Shown one piece after another: positions 54,359 to 63,026 of a stretch of DNA of 64,000 bases. The position numbers and the translations under genes were made by a program. The stretch covers positions 310,001-374,000 of the forward strand of contig NZ_PNFP01000004.1 of NCBI RefSeq assembly GCF_002940685.1, read 5' to 3'. Within the stretch, counting starts at the first letter, position 1, and every line of letters begins with the position of its first letter. The notes under the pieces were generated by a model. That model did no database searches and was not told the DNA's origin. It saw only the letters and a list, made by a program, of their open reading frames with translations. The DNA comes from Ensifer adhaerens. GTDB taxonomy: Bacteria; Pseudomonadota; Alphaproteobacteria; Rhizobiales; Rhizobiaceae.

Positions 54359-56113
54359 TTGGAACGGAAGCTCGCCGTGATCCTTGCTGCCGATGTCGCT
54401 GGCTACAGTCGCCTTGTCGCGACCGACGAGGAAGGCACGCTTGCGACGCTGGCCACCTACTGCGAGACGATTTCCGGCCTGGCTGCGGAGCATGGCGGCC
54501 GTGTCTTCGGCGCGGCCGGAGACAGCCTGGTGGCGGAATTCCAGAGTGCCGTGCAGGCGGTGCGGGCAGCGGTCGCGATCCAGCGGACGCTGCAGCGCCG
54601 CAACGCCGATCTCTCTCCGGAACGGCGCATGGAGTTCCGCATCGGCCTCAATCTCGGCGACGTCGTCGTCGACGGCGGCAACCTGCTCGGCGATGGCGTC
54701 AACGTCGCCGCCCGGCTGCAACAGGTGGCGCAGCCGAACGACATCTGCATCTCCGGGGCGCTGCATGACCAGATCGAGGGCAAGCTCGAGTTTCCGATGC
54801 AGCGCCTCGGCGAGCGCGCGCTGAAGAACATACCGCGCCCGGTCCTGGTGCACCGCGTCGACTGGCGCGAGGACCCGGCGGGCGGCGATCTGCCCGGCAT
54901 GCCGCTTTCGCTCCCCGACAAGCCGTCGATCGCCGTCCTGCCCTTCGTCAACATGTCCGGCGACCCCGAGCAGGATTTCTTCGCCGACGGACTGAGCGAA
55001 GACATCATCACCGCGCTGTCGCTCTACCGCTGGTTCTTCGTCATCGCCCGCAACTCCTCCTTCGCCTACAAGGGCCGCGCCGTCGACGTCAAACAGATCG
55101 GCCGGGATCTGGGCGTGCGCTACATCGTCGAGGGCAGCGTGCGCCGCTCCGGCTCCCGCGTGCGCGTCACCGGCCAGCTGATCGAGGCGGAGACCGGCAA
55201 CCACCTCTGGGCACAACGCTACGAGCGCGAATTCGCCGACCTCTTCGCCATTCAGGACGAGATCACCCAGCATGTGGTCGCGGCCATCGAGCCGGAAATC
55301 CTGATCGGCGAAAACCGCCGCGCGCAGCTGCGCGGCACCGACAATCTCGACGCCTATGAATGCCACATGCGCGGCACGCTGCTGCACAACGCGCAGGATT
55401 CCGCCGCGCATTTCGACGAGGCGATCGAGTGGCAGCGCCGCGCGATCGCCCTCGACCCCGAATTCGGCCGCGCGCACATGATGCTCGCCCGCTCGCTCTT
55501 TGCCCGCTGCTTCTTCGGCTTCAGCAAGGACATCGACCGCGACAGCGCCGAACTGCAGGCGGAAGCCGCCCGCGCGGTGGTGATCGACGATCACGACCCC
55601 TATTGCCACTACGTCATGTGTCTCGCCAACTTCGCCGCCCAGAGGCCGCACGCCGCGGTCGAGGAAGCGCAGCAGGCGATCGACATCAACTCCAACTTTG
55701 CGCTCGCCCACATGGCACTGGGCTGGGCGCGCATCTATATCGGCCGCTTTGCCGAGGCGCTGGACCCGCTGCACAAGGCGCTGCGGCTGAGCCCGCACGA
55801 TCCGCTGACCTACCTCTTCCTCAACCGCATCGCGCTCGCCCACTACCATCTCGGCAGCTACGGGGAGGCCCTGCGCCACGCCGAGCGGGCGCTGCTTCTG
55901 CGCCGCACCTATTTCAATCTCGTCATGCTCATCACCTGCCTCGGCCAGCTCGATCGCATCGACGAGGCGCGCAAGCTGTTTCCCGAAGTGATCGCCAATG
56001 CGCCGAGCGACGTGCCGCGCTACTGGCGCTTCTTCACCGCCTATGTCGATCCCGCCGACCACACGCATTTCAACGACGGGCTCGTCAAGGCGGGCCTGCC
56101 CATCGTTCCGTAG
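54359..56113 (+). CDS. Class III adenylate/guanylate cyclase with TolB-like and TPR domains
   Basis: A 584-residue soluble protein. A class III cyclase domain (about 1-175; LAVILAADVAGYSRLV with metal Asp, GDSLVAEF with the second Asp, GDGVNVAARL with transition-state Asn and Arg) is followed by a TolB-type domain (PSIAVLPFVNMSGDPEQDFF) and C-terminal TPRs. The Lys of the usual KxxGD motif is Gly (FGAAGD), so nucleotide preference is uncertain. The start is TTG 54359 with AGGAGGG at 54343-54349. It precedes the second cyclase by 6 bp, so the two are probably one operon. Confidence 0.9.
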   Translation: MERKLAVILAADVAGYSRLVATDEEGTLATLATYCETISGLAAEHGGRVFGAAGDSLVAEFQSAVQAVRAAVAIQRTLQRRNADLSPERRMEFRIGLNLGDVVVDGGNLLGDGVNVAARLQQVAQPNDICISGALHDQIEGKLEFPMQRLGERALKNIPRPVLVHRVDWREDPAGGDLPGMPLSLPDKPSIAVLPFVNMSGDPEQDFFADGLSEDIITALSLYRWFFVIARNSSFAYKGRAVDVKQIGRDLGVRYIVEGSVRRSGSRVRVTGQLIEAETGNHLWAQRYEREFADLFAIQDEITQHVVAAIEPEILIGENRRAQLRGTDNLDAYECHMRGTLLHNAQDSAAHFDEAIEWQRRAIALDPEFGRAHMMLARSLFARCFFGFSKDIDRDSAELQAEAARAVVIDDHDPYCHYVMCLANFAAQRPHAAVEEAQQAIDINSNFALAHMALGWARIYIGRFAEALDPLHKALRLSPHDPLTYLFLNRIALAHYHLGSYGEALRHAERALLLRRTYFNLVMLITCLGQLDRIDEARKLFPEVIANAPSDVPRYWRFFTAYVDPADHTHFNDGLVKAGLPIVP

Positions 56114-56119
56114 GCCGCC

Positions 56120-58291
56120 ATGACACGATCGCAACTGTTCGGCGTTCTGATCGGCATGACGGTGGTGGCGTTCTTCACCATCCTGCGCACCCAGGATCCG
56201 CAACTGCTGCGCCAGGCCCGCGATGTCACCTTCGACGAATACCAGCGCATCGCGCCGCGCCGCTTCGAGGCCATGCCGGTCAAGATCGTCGACATCGACG
56301 AGGCGTCGCTGCGCGAACTCGGGCAATGGCCCTGGCCGCGCGACCGGCTGGCGAAGCTGACGAACCGGTTGAGCGAGATGGGTGCCGCCGCGATCGCCTT
56401 CGACGTGCTCTTTGCCGAGCCCGACCGCCTCTCGCCGCGCACCGTCGTGCGCGATGTCGGCGGCGTCGATCCGTCCTTCATCGCCACCCTGCCCGACAAT
56501 GACGAGATCTTCGCTGAGGCGATCCGCGATAAGCCCGTCGTGCTCGGCTTCGGGTTGACGAACGAAGGGAGCTACCTGCCCCCGGTCAAGGCCGGCTTCG
56601 CCGTGACCGGCGAGAGTGCGGCCGAGGCGCCGCCGCGCCTGCGCGCAGCCACGCCGCTCAGGCCGCAACTCGAATCCAATGCCGCCGGCCTCGGCCATAT
56701 CAGCCTCAACCCTGGTTCCTCCTCCGCCGTCGTCCGCGCGGCGCCTCTGTTCCTGAGTGACGGCCAGCAGTTCTATCCGAGCCTGGCCATGGAGGCGTTG
56801 CGGATGGCGCAGGGCGCGTCGACCTATGTGCTGGCCGCCGCACCCGACGTCGCCAACACGCTGACCGCCGTCAAGATCGGCGATTTCGTCGTGCCGCTCA
56901 CGTCGAGCGGCGAACTCTGGCTCTACGTCACGCCCGACACGACCGAACGCTACATCTCCGCCCGCCGCATTCTCGCCGACGGCGACCCTTCGCCGGACAT
57001 ACGCGCCGGCATCGAAGGCAGCATCGTCTTCATCGGCACCTCGGCGGCGGGGCTGCAGGACGTGCGCACCACCGCGCTTGGCCAGAACGTGCCCGGCGTT
57101 TCGATCCATGCCCAGATCGTCGAGCAGATCCTGTCCGGCCGCTATCTCTCGCGCCCCGATTGGGCAAACGGGCTCGAAATCCTGTCGATCGCGCTTGCCG
57201 GAACGCTGCTGGTGCTGCTCACCACCTTCGTCAGCCCGGTCGTGGCGCTCGTCTGCGGCCTCGCGGTCACGGCACTCGCGCTCGTCGCCTCCTGGATTGC
57301 CTTCTATTATGGCGGGCGGCTCTTCGACCCGCTTGCGCCGATCCTTGCCGCCTCGATCACCCATTTCGCGGCCACCGCCTATCGCTTCCTGGTCACCGAT
57401 CGCGAACGGCGCGAAGTGCGGCAGGCCTTCGGCCGCTATCTCTCGCCGTCGCTGCTCTACCGCATCGAGCATACGCGCAATGCGCTGAGCCTCGGCGGCG
57501 ACGATCGCGAGCTCACCGTGATGTTCGTCGACGTGCGCAGCTTCACCGAGATGAGCGAGCGCATGACGCCGACCGAGGTCGTCGCCTTTCTCAACACGTT
57601 GCTTGATGCGCTGAGCCGGCATGTGCTGGCCAACGAGGGCACGCTCGACAAGTTCATCGGCGATTCGATCATGGCCTTCTGGAATGCGCCGGTCGACGTC
57701 GCCAACCATCCGAAAAAAGCGGTGCGCGCGGCGCTTGGCATGCGCGAGACGCTGGCGCGGCTCAACGCCGACAATGCCTTCGGCTTCGGCACCGATCAGG
57801 AGGTCCGCATCGGCATCGGCATCCATACGGGGCTCGCCTGCGTCGGCAACATGGGTGCCGAAGCGCGGTTCAATTATTCGGCCGTCGGCGACACCGTCAA
57901 CATCGCCGCGCGCATCGAGGCCGCCTGCAAGGACGTCAACATCGACATCCTCGTCTCCGAGGCGACCGCCCAGGCGCTGCCGGACCATGCGATGCTCGAT
58001 GCAGGGGCGCTCAGCCTCAAGGGCAAGACGAACCGAACCCGCGTCTACGCCGTCGCCGGCGACGAAACCCTCGCCGCCTCGCTCGCCTTTCAGGACCTGC
58101 GCGGCCTGCACGATCGGCTCGTCGAAGCCCTGCGCACCCGCACCCAGACCAGCCGCAGCATCATCAATGCCGCCAAACTGAAGGCGCCGGCGCTGACGCC
58201 GGCACTGACAGGCTTCTACGCCCGCATCGGCCGCCGCGCCGAGCACTTTGCCCAGGCGACGGAAGAGACCGCCAGGCGCCCGGCCGAATGA
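56120..58291 (+). CDS. CHASE2-domain adenylate/guanylate cyclase
   Basis: A 723-residue membrane cyclase. One N-terminal membrane helix, a large extracytoplasmic CHASE2 sensor (about 30-340; VKIVDIDEASLRELGQWPWP), three membrane helices (about 350-415) and a cytoplasmic class III cyclase domain. The cyclase is complete: VMFVDVRSFTEMSER, LDKFIGDSIMAFW (Lys and Asp) and VGDTVNIAARIEAA. It probably makes cAMP in response to an envelope signal. It is co-transcribed with the first cyclase and convergent with a FecR-domain gene. Confidence 0.93.
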   Translation: MTRSQLFGVLIGMTVVAFFTILRTQDPQLLRQARDVTFDEYQRIAPRRFEAMPVKIVDIDEASLRELGQWPWPRDRLAKLTNRLSEMGAAAIAFDVLFAEPDRLSPRTVVRDVGGVDPSFIATLPDNDEIFAEAIRDKPVVLGFGLTNEGSYLPPVKAGFAVTGESAAEAPPRLRAATPLRPQLESNAAGLGHISLNPGSSSAVVRAAPLFLSDGQQFYPSLAMEALRMAQGASTYVLAAAPDVANTLTAVKIGDFVVPLTSSGELWLYVTPDTTERYISARRILADGDPSPDIRAGIEGSIVFIGTSAAGLQDVRTTALGQNVPGVSIHAQIVEQILSGRYLSRPDWANGLEILSIALAGTLLVLLTTFVSPVVALVCGLAVTALALVASWIAFYYGGRLFDPLAPILAASITHFAATAYRFLVTDRERREVRQAFGRYLSPSLLYRIEHTRNALSLGGDDRELTVMFVDVRSFTEMSERMTPTEVVAFLNTLLDALSRHVLANEGTLDKFIGDSIMAFWNAPVDVANHPKKAVRAALGMRETLARLNADNAFGFGTDQEVRIGIGIHTGLACVGNMGAEARFNYSAVGDTVNIAARIEAACKDVNIDILVSEATAQALPDHAMLDAGALSLKGKTNRTRVYAVAGDETLAASLAFQDLRGLHDRLVEALRTRTQTSRSIINAAKLKAPALTPALTGFYARIGRRAEHFAQATEETARRPAE

Positions 58292-58476
58292 CTCCGCCGC
58301 TCAACTGTTGAGATCACGCGCGAGCGACCTCACGCGATACATGCGGAAATAGCCAGAGGCTTCTGATTCACGGGTATTTTCATGCGGAGGATCATCGCCG
58401 GAGATCAACGGCCTGGTGGCACGCAACTGGCTTCGGCGTGCAACGGTCGGCGGCGAATCCCGTGCCGACACATGCA

Positions 58477-59445
58477 TCAATCCTGGCTGGGGGCCTGGTC
58501 CTGCTGCGCCCCCTGGTCTCCGCCCGACTGGTCTCCGCCGCCGCCGTCCTGCGGTCCCGGGTCGCCGGGGTTCTCGTTTTGCGGACCGGGATCGCCGGGA
58601 TTTTCAGGCCGCGGTCCCGGATCGCCGGGATTTTCAGGCCGCGGTCCGGGATCGCCCGGGTTCTGCGGCTGCGGACCCGGATCCTGTTTGGGCGGCGGCT
58701 TCTCCTCGCGCGGCTTCTCTTCGACGGGAGCCGGACGCTCGGGCACCGTACGGGTGGTGCCCTCGAACTGCGCCGCGCGCAGCCCGCAACCGCCTCCTAC
58801 CCAGCCGATAGCTCCGGTCAGGCGTTGACCGCCGGAGAGGAACGGCAGAGCCTGGGCATTGCCGAGCGCCTTCAGCGTCGTGCGGCTGACCCGTTTCGGT
58901 TCGGTGGCCCGGCGGCCGGGCTTGGCAACGACGCAATCGCAGCGCTGTGTCAGCTGCCGGCAGCCGCCAGGGCCGCAGAAATCGGCAGCACCGCTGAGCA
59001 ACACCACGGCGGTGGTGCCATCCGGACCGACAAAGAAATCGAAGGCGGTGCCGCGCACGCCGATGGTGCCGGCCGGCGTGACGATCTCGTAAGCCGAGTG
59101 GCCGGATTTGCCGCTGATCCAGCGGAACGTGCCTTTGGCGGCCATGATGGTGAGCTTCTTCACCGACTTCTTGTCGTCATAGACGAACTTGTCGATGACG
59201 ACGGAGGAACCCCAGCCGACGGCAAGCTTGGTACCGTCGTCAAAGACGAACTGTCCGAGCCCGGACTTCGATGTCGATATCCGTTCGTTCTTGTAGACAG
59301 GGTCTCGGACCGCAATCGCACCGCGCGCACCGTTGACGGCCGTCCGGATTTCCACCGCCTTGCCGACCGGTTCGGCAGCAATCGCGGACATCGGACCAAA
59401 CGCAGCGGCACAAAGCACGAGCGCGGCACCACGCAAGCAGAACAT
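58477..59445 (-). CDS. FecR-domain secreted protein with Pro/Gly-rich repeats
   Basis: A 322-residue exported protein: signal peptide (MFCLRGAALVLCAAAFGPMS, cleaved after AIA), a FecR domain (about 25-150; FVFDDGTKLAVGWGSSVVID, GTIGVRGTAFDFFVG), then a Cys-containing segment and a C-terminal repeat region of PGDPGPRPEN-like units. FecR domains sense or bind cell-surface ligands. In alphaproteobacteria FecR proteins of this kind often sit beside CHASE2 cyclases, as here. ATG 59445 has GGAGGG upstream. Confidence 0.87.
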   Translation of the reverse strand: MFCLRGAALVLCAAAFGPMSAIAAEPVGKAVEIRTAVNGARGAIAVRDPVYKNERISTSKSGLGQFVFDDGTKLAVGWGSSVVIDKFVYDDKKSVKKLTIMAAKGTFRWISGKSGHSAYEIVTPAGTIGVRGTAFDFFVGPDGTTAVVLLSGAADFCGPGGCRQLTQRCDCVVAKPGRRATEPKRVSRTTLKALGNAQALPFLSGGQRLTGAIGWVGGGCGLRAAQFEGTTRTVPERPAPVEEKPREEKPPPKQDPGPQPQNPGDPGPRPENPGDPGPRPENPGDPGPQNENPGDPGPQDGGGGDQSGGDQGAQQDQAPSQD

Positions 59446-59695
59446 GGCGCCCTCCAAAGAACTATAATTATCACGCGGCGGGCTTTGATGTCTTCTCGCC
59501 CAATCGAGGTAACCCAGCGTCAGGCCACAACCGCAAGGGTTAGAATGCGACAGGAATCCGACCCGCCTCGGTTGAAGCCCGTGATTCAAGGCGCAAACGG
59601 CGCCGGAAGCGACTTCGGCAACCGGGGCGAAATGTTGCCTATTTGTACTCCCTCGCCCCTTCACTTTCCGCCGGACTCTCTCCATATTCCCCGCC

Positions 59696-62689
59696 ATGAC
59701 CAAAGCCCCGAAGAATGCTCCCCAGAAAACCTCCCCATCCGGTTTCGAAGAAGCGCCACAGGCGCCGCTCTCGGGCACGCCTCTGTCCGGCAATGTCTCC
59801 GACTGGGTGAAGCAGCTCGAGGCTGATGCGGAGGCCTCCGCCTTCGAAACCCAGCGCCAGATCGCGTCGAAGGCCGGCAAGCACCGCAAGACGGTGGAGA
59901 TCGCCGCCTCCAAGGCGGCGCGCAAGGCCGCCGGCGCGGATGAGGAGGCGCAGCCGAAGAAGGGTGCGAAAAAGGGCAAGGTCGAGATCGTCGGCAGCAA
60001 GTCCGCTCGCGGCACCTCGATGGGCGGCTCGACCGACCCGAAGACCCGCGCCGCCGCCGGCCTCAATCCGGTGGCCGGCCTCGACGTCTCGCTGGAAGAC
60101 GCCGCCAAGCTGACCTCCACCTCGGGTGTCACCGCCACCGTCGAGGCGCTTTCGGCGCTGATCGAAAGCGGCAACCCGCTGTTCAAGGACGGAAAGCTCT
60201 GGACGCCGCACCGCCCGGCCCGGCCGCCGAAATCCGAAGGCGGCGTCGAAATCCGCATGGCCTCCGACTATCAGCCGGCCGGCGACCAGCCGACGGCAAT
60301 CGCCGATCTGGTCGAGGGCCTGAACTCCGGCGAGCGCAGCCAGGTGCTGCTCGGCGTCACCGGCTCGGGCAAGACCTTCACCATGGCCAAGGTGATCGAG
60401 GCGACGCAGCGCCCGGCGGTAATCCTGGCGCCGAACAAGACGCTCGCCGCCCAGCTCTATTCCGAGTTCAAGAACTTCTTCCCGGATAACGCGGTCGAGT
60501 ACTTCGTTTCCTACTACGACTATTACCAGCCGGAAGCCTATGTGCCGCGCTCGGATACCTTCATCGAGAAGGAAAGCTCGATCAACGAGCAGATCGACCG
60601 CATGCGCCACTCGGCCACCCGCTCGCTGCTCGAGCGCGACGACTGCATCATCGTCGCCTCGGTCTCCTGCATCTACGGTATCGGCTCGGTCGAGACCTAT
60701 ACCGCCATGACCTTCCAGATGAGCGTCGGCGACCGGCTCGACCAGCGCCAGTTGCTCGCCGACCTGGTGGCGCAGCAGTACAAGCGCCGCGACATGGATT
60801 TCCAGCGCGGCTCGTTCCGCGTGCGCGGCGACACCATCGAGATCTTCCCGGCCCACCTGGAAGACGCGGCGTGGCGCATCTCCATGTTCGGCGACGAGAT
60901 CGACGCCATCACCGAGTTCGATCCGCTCACCGGACAGAAGACCGGCGACCTGAAGTCGGTGAAGATCTACGCCAACTCGCACTATGTCACGCCGCGCCCG
61001 ACGCTGAACGGCGCCATCAAGGCGATCAAGGAAGAGCTGGTGCACCGGCTTGCCGAGCTGGAAAAAGGCGGCCGCCTGCTCGAAGCGCAGCGGCTGGAGC
61101 AGCGTACCCGCTACGACATCGAGATGCTGGAGGCGACCGGCTCCTGCGCCGGCATCGAGAACTATTCGCGCTATCTCACCGGCCGCAATCCCGGCGAGCC
61201 GCCGCCGACGCTGTTCGAATATATTCCCGACAACGCGCTGCTGTTCATCGACGAGAGCCACGTTTCCGTCAGCCAGATCGGCGGCATGTATCGCGGCGAC
61301 TTCCGCCGTAAGGCGACGCTGGCCGAATACGGCTTCCGCCTGCCCTCCTGCATGGACAACCGCCCGCTGCGCTTCGAGGAGTGGGACGCGATGCGCCCCG
61401 ATACCATCGCCGTTTCGGCGACGCCCGGCAGCTGGGAACTGGAACAGTCCGGCGGCGTCTTTGCCGAACAGGTCATCCGCCCGACCGGCCTGATCGACCC
61501 GCCGGTGGAAGTCCGCTCGGCGAAAACCCAGGTCGACGACGTGCTCGGCGAAATCCGCGAGACGGCGGCCGCCGGCTACCGCACGCTCGTCACCGTGCTC
61601 ACCAAGCGCATGGCCGAGGATTTGACCGAATACCTGCACGAACAGGGCATTCGCGTGCGCTACATGCACTCCGACATCGACACGCTGGAGCGCATCGAGA
61701 TCATTCGCGACCTGCGCCTCGGCGCCTTCGACGTGCTCGTCGGCATCAACCTGCTGCGTGAAGGCCTCGACATTCCCGAATGCGGCTTCGTCGCCATCCT
61801 CGACGCCGACAAGGAAGGGTTCCTGCGCTCCGAGACCTCGCTGGTCCAGACCATCGGCCGCGCCGCCCGTAACGTCGACGGCAAGGTCATCCTCTATGCC
61901 GACCAGATCACCGGCTCGATGCAGCGCGCCATGGACGAAACCAGCCGCCGCCGCGAGAAGCAGATGACCTATAACGAGGCCAACGGCATCACGCCGGAAT
62001 CGGTGAAGGCGAAGATCTCCGACATCCTCGACTCGGTCTACGAGAAGGACCACGTCCGCGCCGACATCTCCGGCGTCGCCGGCAAGGGCTTTGCCGACGG
62101 CGGCCACCTCGTCGGCAACAACCTGCAGGCCCACCTCAACGCGCTCGAAAAACAGATGCGCGACGCCGCCGCCGACCTCGACTTCGAAAAGGCCGCCCGC
62201 TTGCGCGACGAAATCAAACGCCTCAAGGCCGCCGAACTGGCCGCGATGGACGACCCGATGGCGCGGGAAGAGGCGAAATCGCAGGAGGGTGCGACCGGCA
62301 AAGGCAACAAGGGCGCCTCCTCTCCGTCGTCATCCTCGGCCTCGAGCCGAGGATCCAAACCCACGAGCGACAAGTCCCTCTTCCAGAAGCCTTCGCTCGA
62401 CGACATGGGCCCCGGCACCGACACGGAAACCCCACTGTTCCGCAAGCCCGACCTCGACGAAATGGGCCGCGACGTCGCCACGCCAGCCGGCGCGGACAAA
62501 TCGCTGTTCCGCCGCAACACCCTGGACGAAATGACCGTCGGCCGCACCGAAAAACCGGTCATCGGTCACGTCCCGGAAAAGCCGATCCTTACGCGGGCGA
62601 AGCCGGGTGTCGGGTCCTATGAAGACCCGGCGGACCAGAAGCGGCAGAAGGGCCGGACCAAGGGAAAGACGGGGCGGCCCGGGCGGTAG
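59696..62689 (+). CDS. uvrB: UvrB excinuclease subunit with N- and C-terminal extensions
   Basis: DNA damage recognition and strand-separation subunit of nucleotide excision repair, working with UvrA and UvrC. The core is complete: Walker [10 protein letters not shown] (about residue 220), the beta-hairpin [24 protein letters not shown], and the UVR motif [20 protein letters not shown] near 820-845. At 997 aa it is over 300 residues longer than E. coli UvrB. About 180 extra lie before the Walker motif and about 150 after the UVR motif. The latter has three units like [13 protein letters not shown] and [13 protein letters not shown]. The ATG is at 59696. Confidence 0.96.
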   Translation: MTKAPKNAPQKTSPSGFEEAPQAPLSGTPLSGNVSDWVKQLEADAEASAFETQRQIASKAGKHRKTVEIAASKAARKAAGADEEAQPKKGAKKGKVEIVGSKSARGTSMGGSTDPKTRAAAGLNPVAGLDVSLEDAAKLTSTSGVTATVEALSALIESGNPLFKDGKLWTPHRPARPPKSEGGVEIRMASDYQPAGDQPTAIADLVEGLNSGERSQVLLGVTGSGKTFTMAKVIEATQRPAVILAPNKTLAAQLYSEFKNFFPDNAVEYFVSYYDYYQPEAYVPRSDTFIEKESSINEQIDRMRHSATRSLLERDDCIIVASVSCIYGIGSVETYTAMTFQMSVGDRLDQRQLLADLVAQQYKRRDMDFQRGSFRVRGDTIEIFPAHLEDAAWRISMFGDEIDAITEFDPLTGQKTGDLKSVKIYANSHYVTPRPTLNGAIKAIKEELVHRLAELEKGGRLLEAQRLEQRTRYDIEMLEATGSCAGIENYSRYLTGRNPGEPPPTLFEYIPDNALLFIDESHVSVSQIGGMYRGDFRRKATLAEYGFRLPSCMDNRPLRFEEWDAMRPDTIAVSATPGSWELEQSGGVFAEQVIRPTGLIDPPVEVRSAKTQVDDVLGEIRETAAAGYRTLVTVLTKRMAEDLTEYLHEQGIRVRYMHSDIDTLERIEIIRDLRLGAFDVLVGINLLREGLDIPECGFVAILDADKEGFLRSETSLVQTIGRAARNVDGKVILYADQITGSMQRAMDETSRRREKQMTYNEANGITPESVKAKISDILDSVYEKDHVRADISGVAGKGFADGGHLVGNNLQAHLNALEKQMRDAAADLDFEKAARLRDEIKRLKAAELAAMDDPMAREEAKSQEGATGKGNKGASSPSSSSASSRGSKPTSDKSLFQKPSLDDMGPGTDTETPLFRKPDLDEMGRDVATPAGADKSLFRRNTLDEMTVGRTEKPVIGHVPEKPILTRAKPGVGSYEDPADQKRQKGRTKGKTGRPGR

Positions 62690-62762
62690 TCTGCGCTCAG
62701 AAGACGCCATGTGGCCCCGCAACGGTATCCAGCACAATCTCCCGACAAAGCGGAGATCATCT

Positions 62763-62951
62763 AAGAGCTACTTCCAGAAGCCATCCCTCTACCACATGGG
62801 CACCGAGACTGAGCGCCCGCTGTTCCGCGAAAACCCCGGACAAGCAATCGTCGGCCGCACCAAAGCCGGTGCCCGGCCACATCCCGACGAGACCAATCCT
62901 GCCCGAGTTAAACCGCTCGTCGGTCCTCAAGTGCCGCTTGCTACTTGTTGA
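62763..62951 (+). pseudogene. Decayed copy of the uvrB C-terminal repeat tail
   Basis: Reading at 62763 gives SYFQKPSLYHMGTETERPLF followed by IVGRTKAG, closely matching the UvrB tail units ([12 protein letters not shown], then TETPLF and VGRTEKP) but in a different frame from uvrB and with no start or ribosome binding site of its own. It looks like a partial duplication or the 3' remnant of a second uvrB-like end, now degenerate, sitting between uvrB and the AT-rich SIR2-like gene. Confidence 0.65.
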
Positions 62952-63026
62952 CGTGTCGTTAGGATGCAATCAACGGGCACAACCCTAGATCAAGCACATC
63001 TAAAACAAGAAAGAAATCGCATCATC

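Noticed and set aside
54317-58246. A 1309-codon open frame on the reverse strand
   Set aside because: It lies wholly opposite the two cyclase genes, whose domains and catalytic motifs are clear. Its product is Arg/Asp/Gly/Val-rich without a recognisable domain, a typical high-GC mirror frame.
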